Positions 55,787 through 64,000 of a stretch of DNA of 64,000 nucleotides are shown here, one piece after another. Positions within the stretch are counted from its first letter, which is position 1. Each line of letters begins with the position of its first letter. The stretch is taken from the NCBI RefSeq assembly GCF_032854445.1, contig NC_088300.1, positions 55,962,984 to 56,026,983 on the forward strand, written 5' to 3'. The notes below the pieces were generated by a model. It was not told the origin of the DNA. It searched no databases and saw only the letters and a program-made list of their open reading frames with translations. The translations under genes were made by a program, and so were the position numbers. Source of the DNA: Liolophura sinensis (Eukaryota > Mollusca > Polyplacophora > Chitonida > Chitonidae).

Positions 55787-56015
55787 TTTATTTATGTTAT
55801 ATTTTTTAATATTGCTCTTATACGACAGCGATAAGCATTATGGTGGGAGGAAACCGGGCTATCGCGGGAGAACCCAAGACCATCCGCAGGTTGCTGTGAG
55901 ACTTTCTCACGCACGGCCAAAGAGAAAACCAGCATTGGCTGGACTTGAACTCACAACGACCGCATTGTTGAGAGGCTTCTAGGTCACCGCGCCGTGCTGG
56001 CGTGCTAACTCCTCG
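55787..56015 (-). mobile_element. SINE family 1, old diverged copy
   Basis: TTATACGACAGCGATAAGCA, TTATGGTGGGAGGAAACCGG, CCATCCGCAGGTTGCTG, GGACTTGAACTCACAACGAC, and the head to CGTGCTAACTCCTCGGCC. The core is badly decayed. Its age is inferred from the divergence. Confidence 0.88.
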
Positions 56016-56997
56016 GCCTTTTTAGGTTTTAAAGAGTGGCCACTTTGTGCGTTGGGTTTTTCCATATGAAGACCCCATTTAAAATATGCACGACGTCAAG
56101 ATTTAAAATGGCTGGAGCTTTTAACATGCAATCACTCGACGGGAAAACTCGATGTCGATTTTTGACAATCGGCCTCGAGTTTAGGGTGCCTCGAGTTTAA
56201 AAAACACTCTATACACATACCAACCTGACACTAGTTACAGCGTATGTGGATAGCTTATAGCTTACCAGGTCTCTAGTACACATGCCAGGCCACGAGGTTT
56301 ACACACAACTCATTAGAAGATGATCGCGAGCTTCTTGAAAGACACACTTATCGTGATAGAATATAAAGGGATGGCCCTCCCAACAATGTACTCGCTAATG
56401 TGCTTATCTCGGTGTTACCCGACGCCCTTCTGTCCTTACGACAAAGCCATGGGGGTGAAATAAATGCATGAAGTTGAGATAATCGGCGTTGATAAGTCGA
56501 TTGGTAGTTGTGAATGAGTAACACAGTCGTGGGTTTACTGCCCGCTAACAGAGCACCATTGACTCGCGTTTGCAAGTATCATGGACGGAGCACAATTGTT
56601 AATGCCCCACTGCAAGAGAGAGAAACTTTCCAACTCACAAACAATGGACGCTTTATGTTGCAATGGCATACCTGAACATTAAACCATATTACATCTAATG
56701 TACCAGCCAATCGGTTGACTGCTACACATCAGATAGCAGTCAACTACAAAGCCCCCATTGAAAAATACTCGGGATACAATTAGACCTCCGTCTTGTATAG
56801 ACCAGCTAGCAGAACCCTGACTCTGCTTTGCAACTCGATCCATCCAGATTATTTGCTACTGAATTCCCTAGTAACCCGGGTTTTAAAGATGTGAAAATCT
56901 GCATCGACTAACTCTCTTCTACCAATAATGTTAATCTAGCTGTTAAAACTTCTTAAATTTTTGGCCTGCCATGCTGTTTTCTCCACTTTCTTACCAG
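56016..56997. other. Intron sequence
   Basis: A minus-strand frame at 56348-56575 lacks splice support. Otherwise nothing before the exon D acceptor. Confidence 0.35.
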
Positions 56998-57096
56998 GTA
57001 CCAGTTTGCTTTGTGATAGATAGTGTGGGTGCCGTATTAAACGTGGCGGGCGTCGCTTTAACTTCTCATTTGAAAAACAAGACGAAAGTTCAGGAG
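56998..57096 (+). CDS. Six-exon gene model, exon D
   Basis: A strong acceptor (TGTTTTCTCCACTTTCTTACCAG), phase 0, VPVCFVIDSVGAVLNVAGVA, then LTSHLKNKTKVQE to donor GAG/GTTCGT. If that donor is skipped the frame runs on (YIVWYYVTGRNIVAGAAKMA) to a TGA at 57187, and an AATAAA follows at 57282. An alternative 3' end here is therefore plausible. The hydrophobic run could be a membrane helix. Confidence 0.38.
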
Positions 57097-57281
57097 GTTC
57101 GTAACAACTCTAAGCTTTCCTATATTGTTTGGTATTATGTAACTGGGAGGAACATCGTGGCCGGTGCCGCTAAAATGGCGTTCCAGTGAGGTAGCACTAT
57201 AAACATGTTGACATTGGGTTCAGAATCCTACAAGGAGACACCATCTTCCATATATGAAGGAACTATATTGAAAGGAACCCC

Positions 57282-57287
57282 AATAAA
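57282..57287 (+). terminator. Polyadenylation signal AATAAA
   Basis: It lies 93 bases after the TGA that ends the unspliced form of exon D, with GT-rich sequence (TGTTTCCTGTTGCTGCC) following. It would end a short isoform. Confidence 0.35.
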
Positions 57288-58279
57288 ACAAACAATTCTA
57301 GTACACATGTTTCCTGTTGCTGCCACTATGTTGTCTACTGATCGGATGGATAGATGGAAATAATCTCAACAATACCTCATAAAGTCCAGGAGTGTTTTCA
57401 AAAACGTCTTTTGCCCGTCATCTTTGGTCGCCTAAACAGATATTCTAAGTTGCACTTATCATGACAGAAAGATTATGGCATTAAGTATTGTCAAACCTGT
57501 TTCTAAATCATTTCAGAAGCTTAACTGAGACACAACATATGACATACTGACAGTGACAAGATGTAGTCTTTAGCTACGATTCCTAAACTCCAGACACAGT
57601 CTATCCCCTACCCAATATCACAGCTCTGTTCGTTGTTTCCGCAAATAGCTTCTGTCCAGAAACACAACTATTCAAAATGATTCCAGGAATATTTCCGGCC
57701 AACTAGGAGAAGTCTACTTAAAAACAGAGATGCAAATGCCTTTGTATTGAATCAGCACAACAGTTTGAGTCGTCCAAATAAATCCTCTTTACGGTTCTTA
57801 GATATAAAAAAGTCAGCACGCGACGAGAAATATGTCACAATCCTTTATTACCTATATGATTATGAGAACTGATAGTTTGTAAACCGGAATAAAGTTGCAT
57901 TAGTCTTTTTTTACCATTAATGAAATAATGCTAGAAATAAATAAACGGACAAGACGAGATAAATGGGATAGCAGGTGTTGACATTTCGATGCATTTATAA
58001 CTTTATCTTGATAACAAATTATTGGAATATATTTTGTAGGGTCACGTGGTATATAGTGACGATTTCTTTGGTTAAAATTCATAGTGTAGTTTAAGAAATA
58101 TATTTTATCCCAACCACCCCTCCCGCATTTGGAGAAGGGCAATTCTGTCATTTATAACAGGATATTAGAGCTTTATACCTCCGACGACGTAAAAGATGTT
58201 AGAAACTGATACATGATCAAATGATACATGATTTTCAGGGGCAATATCAGACTCAGTGAAAACCTTTTATTTTTTTCAG
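57288..58279. other. Intron or intergenic sequence
   Basis: AT-rich, nothing recognised. A pyrimidine tract leads to the acceptor at 58279. Confidence 0.35.
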
Positions 58280-58405
58280 TCTAATAGTTCCTTTGAAGAA
58301 ATTGTCCACAGAGTTTCTAGAGATGGAATTGACTCACTTTGGAATATCCGACGTCATCCAAAAAATGGATTACGCAAGATTTTCCGAAAAGCCAAACATT
58401 TTTAA
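58280..58405 (+). CDS. Six-exon gene model, exon E (terminal)
   Basis: A near-perfect acceptor (ACCTTTTATTTTTTTCAG), phase 0, 41 codons: SNSSFEEIVHRVSRDGIDSL, WNIRRHPKNGLRKIFRKAKH, Phe, then TAA at 58403. The end is strongly basic. It is the most convincing single exon of this model. The stop faces the 3' end of a minus-strand exon about 300 bases away, so the two genes would converge. Confidence 0.45.
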   Translation, partial: SNSSFEEIVHRVSRDGIDSLWNIRRHPKNGLRKIFRKAKHF

Positions 58406-58590
58406 CTTGAAGTAACAAAAAAAACATTTTCAAGATTTTGACTCGAAGTGAAGCACAAGCTCCTACAAGTGGGATAACCCCAAGTTGTCTGTTCGCCGGT
58501 ATGCTTGTAGCTGGTCGCGCGTTATACTGTTGACGTGATCACCAGTGAAAAACTGCCTGCAAACGATGTGATTGGAATTCTACGGAGACG

Positions 58591-58808
58591 TTAGAGTTGG
58601 GTAGAGAAGGGATTAGGTGCCAGGGAGTTGGTGATAGCGGCTTGTGTTAGGATGCCCGGCCTGTCATCCACCAGCGCTATCTGTGGGCCAGCATCCTCCG
58701 GTTCGGCCTACCGGCCAGGGAACCCGTCCAAATTACGACTCAAAGAGGCTCTCTTTGGTCGTAGGCTCACGCGATCCTTAGATGACGATGTTTGTCGCTT
58801 TCGTCGAC
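58591..58808 (-). CDS. Minus-strand terminal exon with an in-frame TAG
   Basis: A superb acceptor on the minus strand (TTTTGTTCTCTGTTTTCAG), entry in phase 1, then RRKRQTSSSKDRVSLRPKRA and SLSRNLDGFPGR to a TAG (58710-58708). The same frame continues for another 38 codons (AEPEDAGPQIALVDDRPGIL and on to PNPFSTQL) to a TAA at 58593-58591. The whole patch is much richer in G+C than its surroundings. Either the TAG is the true end (a basic tail, with RRKR like a furin site), or it is an allelic or readthrough stop. Unrecognised. Confidence 0.4.
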
Positions 58809-59059
58809 CTGAAAACAGAGAACAAAACAGTTAACATGTAAAGAGTTCTAACACCTTAACAGCATGATGGCGGTGCTTGATGCTTGAAAACACGAAAAAG
58901 CAGAAAACTATAAATGAATAGCCTTCTAAAACCTTAACGGTACCTTGGTTCACAAAGAGCTCTGATATGATACATAGGAATATTGTATTTATTCCCTGCT
59001 GTCACTGTTTGTGGGGCGACCGCAGTGACAACAATCGGTCGACGACGTTCACGTTTCCA

Positions 59060-59258
59060 TTTGCGCAGTCAAACGCTCGTTGAAGGCCACTTGTCTTCTA
59101 TCATACAACTTAGTGTGCACTTCTGTCCGTCATATGTGGGAAAGTTCGTCATCTACTTGCGAAATGTCAGTGGTTTACATCGTTCACTACAATTTCCTCC
59201 TCTGATACACCTGACCACCGTCATATATGTTAAACAACAGTGAAATACATAAATACAT
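59060..59258 (+). mobile_element. SINE family 3-like repeat
   Basis: CCACTTGTCTTCTATC, TTCTGTCCGTCATATGTGGG, AAAGTTCGTCATC, TTTCCTCCTCTGATACACCT, GACCACCGTCATATATGTTA, AACAACAGTG. The last part is the SINE 3' end with the TTGAGTACGG segment deleted. The open frame over it is not a gene. Confidence 0.55.
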
Positions 59259-59569
59259 TCATGTATATATTGCTTTACGCCATATACTACATATGTATAT
59301 GGTTCATCATGTATAACAGTGCTATAAGGTAGCCATCAGGTGCCGGATAAAACCATTCGCTGGAGATGAAAGGTACACCACAAGATAGGCCAACATCCAT
59401 GGAATTATTATGTATTAAAAATACATCAGTATTAGATTTGTTTACATATTCATGATGTTTAAGGTTGACAAGCTTTGCTAAGGCTGCAATTTACGACTTG
59501 CCAGAACAAATTTACATGGTTCATAAGTTTTCCGATTTACAGTATTTTATTTTTCGTATTTTGAAGCAG

Positions 59570-59765
59570 TAACTGCAAATCCGGGCATCACAACGTCATT
59601 ATCGGTGAAAACTGCGTTACATCGAAGAGGGCTCAAGTCGGCTACACTAAACTGGACAAGTCTGAAGCAGCCTGGAAAAATTACGTTCTGAGGAATGAAG
59701 ACTATGAACAATATCCGGCACAGAGATATCTTAAGGAAATGACGAGGCCTTTTCCATATCAATAT
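59570..59765 (+). CDS. Candidate internal exon, 65 codons, unrecognised
   Basis: A T-rich acceptor (TTTTCGTATTTTGAAGCAG) and donor CAATAT/GTGAGG. The frame reads NCKSGHHNVIIGENCVTSKR, AQVGYTKLDKSEAAWKNYVL, RNEDYEQYPAQRYLKEMTRP, FPYQY: highly charged, and open for 65 codons plus more beyond. A minus-strand frame over the same DNA looks less protein-like. No start codon is needed, as it is internal. Family unknown. Neighbouring exons were not identified. Confidence 0.38.
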
Positions 59766-61820
59766 GTGAGGATAATCCTTCTGGTTGTCGATAAGAGCTG
59801 CACTCAGTTATTTATGAGATTGTAATCTGTTAATATGGAAAAATGTATCCGTGAGCTTATTGGGTTCATAAGAGTTGAGGGCTGGGTTCCCTCCACAGAC
59901 GACACGGCCATAATACATTGTAAACGGATAGGGGAAAAAAACAGACGCAACAAAAGTGATTTAATATTGCGAAAATGGTCTGGTGTATTTCAAACAAATT
60001 CAAAATGAGATTTGTATGAAAAAATAAGTCCCCAGGGAAAGAATAGAAACATGGTTATATGAGGAAACTGTTAGCGGGGCATGGCTTATGAACACAGATT
60101 GCTTGTGGCAAGTGCACCCTGTTTTCACTGACATAGGTAATGATTGTCCCCAAGTCCCAAAGCTTCATACATTGCAGGGTAAAGTATGCTGTAAATTGTT
60201 AACACGTCACATGGGGCGAGAGTGTATCTTAAAAAATATTAGGCTAAAAAGCACATATAACATTGAACAATACCTCAAGGTGTTGTATAAACACATCAGG
60301 TGGAGTTGCTGCAGACATTTATTATAATATGGAGATCAATAGATTCTGACTTTTATATGAGTTGGAATATACGACAAATATCTTTGGAATGAAACCCATT
60401 TCACTGAGGTCATTCCAAAGCTCTCTCCGGCAGATTGTTTTCTACCCCATCAAAGCCACCCACAAATTGTTCCGTCCAACCACTAAATCCTAACTCAACA
60501 ACTCAACACTGCACGACAAATCCCTTCCCATCATTCAGGCTATCCCGCACCATCCGCCAAAAGCGCCTTGTTGTAGGCGCCCACGCTGATATGATATCTT
60601 AATCTTTAGGATACCAGTGTAATTGAAAAGAAATTTATTTTCTGTCCACAACAAGCCTATATTGATTGCCTGATCTTCGGGAAGTGAAGAATGTACGGTG
60701 TCCGGTCACGTGACTGCAATTCTGGAATTGCCCTTTAGGGAATATCTGTATCAGGTGTTTTCGTGAATATGACTGGGAATGGAAAAGCCACATTTGTCCA
60801 TTCCTGATCGGTGCTAGTCTTACAAACTTTTAGCCAGCTTATTCACATTCTAATCGAAAGGTTAACGTATCAAATGAACAGTGACTTTTAATAGTTTTCC
60901 AAAACGGTCGCCCTTTTCTCGTATAAGCCAACAAAGAGTCCTAAATGAAGTCTCACCCATAAAACTGACGGCCAAAGCGTTGTGAAAACCCATGGCCTAC
61001 ATGGTGGCTTATGTAATACCCTTCTTTTACGTATAACTTTCTTTAACTCAAAAAATGACACGTTCTCGTGACTGAGAAAGAAAAATTTCATTCTAAGATG
61101 TAGATTAATTTGTTATCCATGAACATTAAGAACAAAAAACATTCTCCAAAGCCACCTCCTCGTTCCAGATAAAAGTGCAGCTCTGACCCAAACCATCACA
61201 CAAGCTGTGATTGGTAAAATAATTAGCGAAACACAGCAAAGGATGATTGTGTGTGCAAAAAGAAAAAAAAATTTAAAATTACTTCTAAATAAAAGTTTAT
61301 GTAGAAGAACTATTTTTAGACTCCGACTGTGCTAATTGGTACGTACTCAGTACCATCGACCAGCAGGACGAATAGTCTTTCCAAAAAATTGAATTCCGCA
61401 TTTTTCTTGTCTGACAACCATGCGGTGTTGGATGTTTCACTCAAAGCATTGGTTTTACAGGAATGAATCCGCGAGAAGAAACCAAAGGCTGTTTGCTTTA
61501 GTAAAAATTTCGTTGCCATACTGTGTCTTTATCGTTTTGAGAGAGCGGAATGTGACGCTGTTATAAACTGTGCTATGCTCAGGAACAAAGGCAGGTGTGT
61601 TGGGGGATCAAAACATGAATTGGACAGAGCATTTCGCCAAATTTCGGCTTCATCGTCATCGTATAAGTGTAAACATTCTAAAGTATGGCAGTAAACTATA
61701 AGCAAAAAAATACATCAGTACATTTTTCGTTTGTACGCATGTACTGAAATGTTATGGAGGATAATTACCTGAACATTACACTTAAAACCATGTCTCTTAT
61801 TATCAGCAACCATATTTATG
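59766..61820. other. Stretch with no firm gene
   Basis: The plus-strand frame 60088-60327 (MNTDCLWQVHPVFTDIGNDC) contains a donor-like CATAG/GTAATG after 16 codons, but no partner. Minus-strand frames at 60888-61091 and 61316-61519 are unsupported. No repeat recognised. Confidence 0.3.
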
Positions 61821-61907
61821 TTAGTTGATAGCGGCCTTCAGGAAAGCGACCTTGGCGACTTCGGCGGGGCTGGGGAGGTAGTAGTTAAAAAAACCGCCCT
61901 CATTTCT
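61821..61907 (-). CDS. Candidate terminal exon, minus strand
   Basis: Acceptor CTTATCCATGTGTTTCACAG, then 28 codons RNEGGFFNYYLPSPAEVAKV and AFLKAAIN to a TAA. It is locally rich in G+C. The next upstream 40 bases in the same frame are also open back to a TAA, so the exon could begin slightly earlier. A second frame over this DNA is open too. Unrecognised. Confidence 0.3.
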   Translation of the reverse strand, partial: RNEGGFFNYYLPSPAEVAKVAFLKAAIN

Positions 61908-62320
61908 CTGTGAAACACATGGATAAGCGTTCCCCGCGCCTTAATTCCGCGCTCTTCGCGCCTTCCACGGATGTAGTTCCAACTTAACAGGCTTTCTGTG
62001 AATATTACATGTATGTTAATACATGGCAAAGACTTGTATGATAAAATAAATGCTTTCGAGTATATTGCTGGACGGGCTTGTCCAAGGAAGCATAGTTACA
62101 ATCATCACAACTACTCAACTACTTAACTACTTATGATGTTAACACAAGATGCACTATGTTCATGTATAAATGTGGCCGCCGTGATACAGGAGAATGATTC
62201 TTATGCACCCACTGAAGTAATTCGAAAAAGTAATCCGAATAAGGGCTTCGCTCCAAGCACAATTATCAGAGAACCTTTTGGATGTCAAGATGTTTGTTTC
62301 TCAAATATTTTCACCTTAAT
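61908..62320. other. Non-coding stretch
   Basis: A plus-strand frame at 62133-62333 has no splice support and runs into the SINE target site. Confidence 0.35.
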
Positions 62321-62333
62321 ATCAATGTATTGA

Positions 62334-62661
62334 GTGAGTGAGTGAGTGCTTGGGGTTTAACGTCGTACTCAACAATTTTCCAGTCATATGACGACGAAGG
62401 AATCCTTAGGGTGCATGTACGTGAAACGTGCCTCCTTGTTGCAGGACGGATTTCCACCGCTCTTTTATTTAGTGCTGCTTCACTGAGACGACTTACCGAA
62501 GGCAAGTAAGCCGCCCCGCCCGAGCCATTATACTGATACGGGTCAACCAGTCGTTGCACTATCCCCTTCATGCCGAACGCCAAGCGAGGAAGTTACAACT
62601 TCCTCTTTTAAAGTCTTAGGTGTGACTCGATCAAGGATTGATCCTGGATCTACCGGTCCTG
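62334..62661 (-). mobile_element. SINE family 2, intact copy with perfect 13-bp target duplication
   Basis: ATCAATGTATTGA occurs exactly at 62321-62333 and 62662-62674 and borders the element on both sides. On the minus strand: tRNA-like head (GACCGGTAGATCCAGGATCA), the palindromic AGGAAGTTGTAACTTCCTCG, body with GGCTCGGGCGGGGCGGCTTA, the core TTGAGTACGACGTTAAAC and tail CCCCAAGCACTCACTCACTC. Full-length form with an undamaged duplication suggests recent mobility. Confidence 0.95.
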
Positions 62662-62674
62662 ATCAATGTATTGA

Positions 62675-63189
62675 AGCATTACAAATAAAATCAAATAGCT
62701 CCTGTCTTTAGTCAAGTCATTATCATGTCTACTTACTACCGACAACATTACTGCCTCTTTTCTGAGTTTTTTAGCGCTAAATTTTCGAACAAACCACTAA
62801 AATCTACTTTCCAAATGCTATCCACTATACTAATAAGTTTGGGATCCAGATATACACTTCAACCATCTTTATCAATATTATGACACATGAACGATTGAAG
62901 AGTTCACAAAAGATCTGGCATTTCTGTAGAATAGCTGTCCAAACAGTTGTCCGAATTGTTTGCGCTGCAGCAAAAGAAGATTAAATGCACAAATTCTTAC
63001 ACACACATTATGGATTGTGTGGATTTTCATGGAACTGTTGGGATAGCACGGCTTCGTCCTCATTTATAATCAAGTCAAACGTTTGTCCCCACAGAATCTT
63101 AATTTGGTGAAGTTCGGTATTTTAATAAAGAATTGCATTTTTTCTGGTGGCGTGGTTTATGGGCGAAGAAAGGCAATCTGACCCCACAT
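62675..63189. other. Non-coding stretch
   Basis: Nothing recognised. Confidence 0.4.
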
Positions 63190-63390
63190 ACCTAATAAAC
63201 CTCCTGACAAGAGCTGAATTTAAGTGCACGTACCTGACAGACCTCCTGACATCAGAATTCAAGTACACATACCTGATAAAACTTCTGACAGCAGAAGCTC
63301 AAATCAAGTACACGTACGTGACAAACTTTCTGACAACAAGCCTGAATTCAAGTACACGTACGTGAAAAACCTTCTGACAGCAGGGGCTGA
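63190..63390. repeat. Short minisatellite, unit about 42 bp, 4-5 copies
   Basis: The motif ACCTTCTGACAGCAGAAGCT...AAGTACACGTACCTGACAA recurs with CTCCTGAC or CTTCTGAC at 63201, 63243, 63282, 63327 and 63371 (spacing 39-45). Most spacings are multiples of three, giving a LLT...KYTYL-type frame. It ends just before a splice acceptor at 63418. Confidence 0.85.
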
Positions 63391-63418
63391 ATGTATACTG
63401 CGTTTTCTTGTCCTACAG

Positions 63419-63657
63419 CTCAAGTGACCCCCATGGGCGATAGTTTAGAACCGCCGATGGTGAACAGTGCATGCATTACTAGTATTCCAGACTCTGTGTC
63501 CGTGTCAGCGTGTGCCCTACAGAATCATGCCATACTAGAGTATAATTCCCAATACAGGCATGTCTGCGAGTTGATTGTAAATGGCGACCCTTCACCGCAG
63601 AGGTCAATAATCGTGGCCATAACACGTCCCACGGAACGTCTGCCTATGAGGATATAA
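63419..63657 (+). CDS. Candidate exon, 78 codons, unrecognised
   Basis: A strong acceptor (TGCGTTTTCTTGTCCTACAG), entry in phase 1, then QVTPMGDSLEPPMVNSACIT, VSACALQNHAILEYNSQYRH, VCELIVNGDPSPQRSIIVAI and an end RPTERLPMRI before TAA. A donor at CAGAG/GTCAAT could make it internal. It is less AT-rich than its flanks. The family is unknown. Confidence 0.38.
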
Positions 63658-64000
63658 AATACCATTTACCTCTCATCGGTACAAAACTCAGCTCTGATGA
63701 CAATCCGTGTTTTCATAAACCCAATATCACCTGTGATTATACCAGGCGCCAATTATACAAAATATTTCCTAAGTGTGTGTGTTTCGTGAAGAGCACCCTT
63801 CTTCTCAGCATCACCCCTTCAACAACACCGTATTCAGAAGTGCCCTCTCCCACAACAATCAGCTCTATATTATCTTCTAGTGGTGAAATGTTTCCCTAAC
63901 TGTACGTTCTAGCACGTTCTAGCGGTTGGGACAAGTTCCGAAAAAGAGACAAAAATAATGGTGGACTGATGAAACTACGACCATGTTGTGTTTGCATACA
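63658..64000. other. Non-coding end of window
   Basis: No feature seen. The direct repeat CTAGCACGTTCTAGC near 63910 is too short to interpret. Confidence 0.4.

Noticed and set aside
58983-59243. 86-codon plus-strand frame
   Set aside because: It overlaps a SINE family 3-like repeat and repeats sequence seen at 55410-55625.

Overview
This window looks like AT-rich animal genomic DNA. It has no operons, no ribosome-binding sites and no long continuous genes. Coding signal comes as short exons with GT/AG borders, separated by long non-coding DNA full of minisatellites and tRNA-headed SINEs. The SINE tails (a conserved 3' core, then AAAT-, CACT- or ATTC-type short repeats) are the kind I recall from molluscs and related lophotrochozoans, so a marine mollusc or close relative is my best guess. 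That guess rests on memory, not on a search.

Layout. 0-1.8 kb: a two-module (42 + 36 bp) minisatellite carrying a SINE. 2-13 kb: several candidate plus-strand exons, including two phase-matched pairs (2503-2620 with 3003-3072; 9852-9915 with 10157-10243, the latter behind a perfect CRE), a 73-bp minisatellite and a minus-strand CUB-like exon. 15.6 kb: a possible retroelement polymerase relic. 18.2-31.9 kb: the best gene, a secreted single-EF-hand protein in three exons whose calcium loop is split by a 12-kb intron. That intron holds a 55-bp array, a SINE, a duplicated CACGTG-bearing element and extra phase-compatible exons. 33.5-35 kb: a two-exon gene end followed by a 35-bp array. 37.3-37.5 kb: two exons resembling the N-terminal domain of a Cys-loop (nicotinic-like) receptor. 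38-42 kb: mostly minus-strand coding fragments, including a DFAEN-motif relic. 44-52 kb: accessory DNA with a 21-bp array open in all six frames, a fold-back element, a SINE between TA tracts and a 53-bp higher-order array. 52.7-58.4 kb: six plus-strand exons whose phases chain to a stop codon, converging on a minus-strand terminal exon at 58.8 kb. 59-63.7 kb: further isolated exons and an intact SINE with a perfect 13-bp target duplication.

The genes do not form a functional cluster. Secreted or receptor-type fragments (EF-hand, CUB-like, Cys-loop) recur, but nothing ties them into one pathway. Exon models were made by eye from splice signals, phase and open frames. Short frames can look protein-like by chance, so single-exon calls are kept at low confidence. 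Most of the long open frames in the window are products of repeats whose unit length is a multiple of three.
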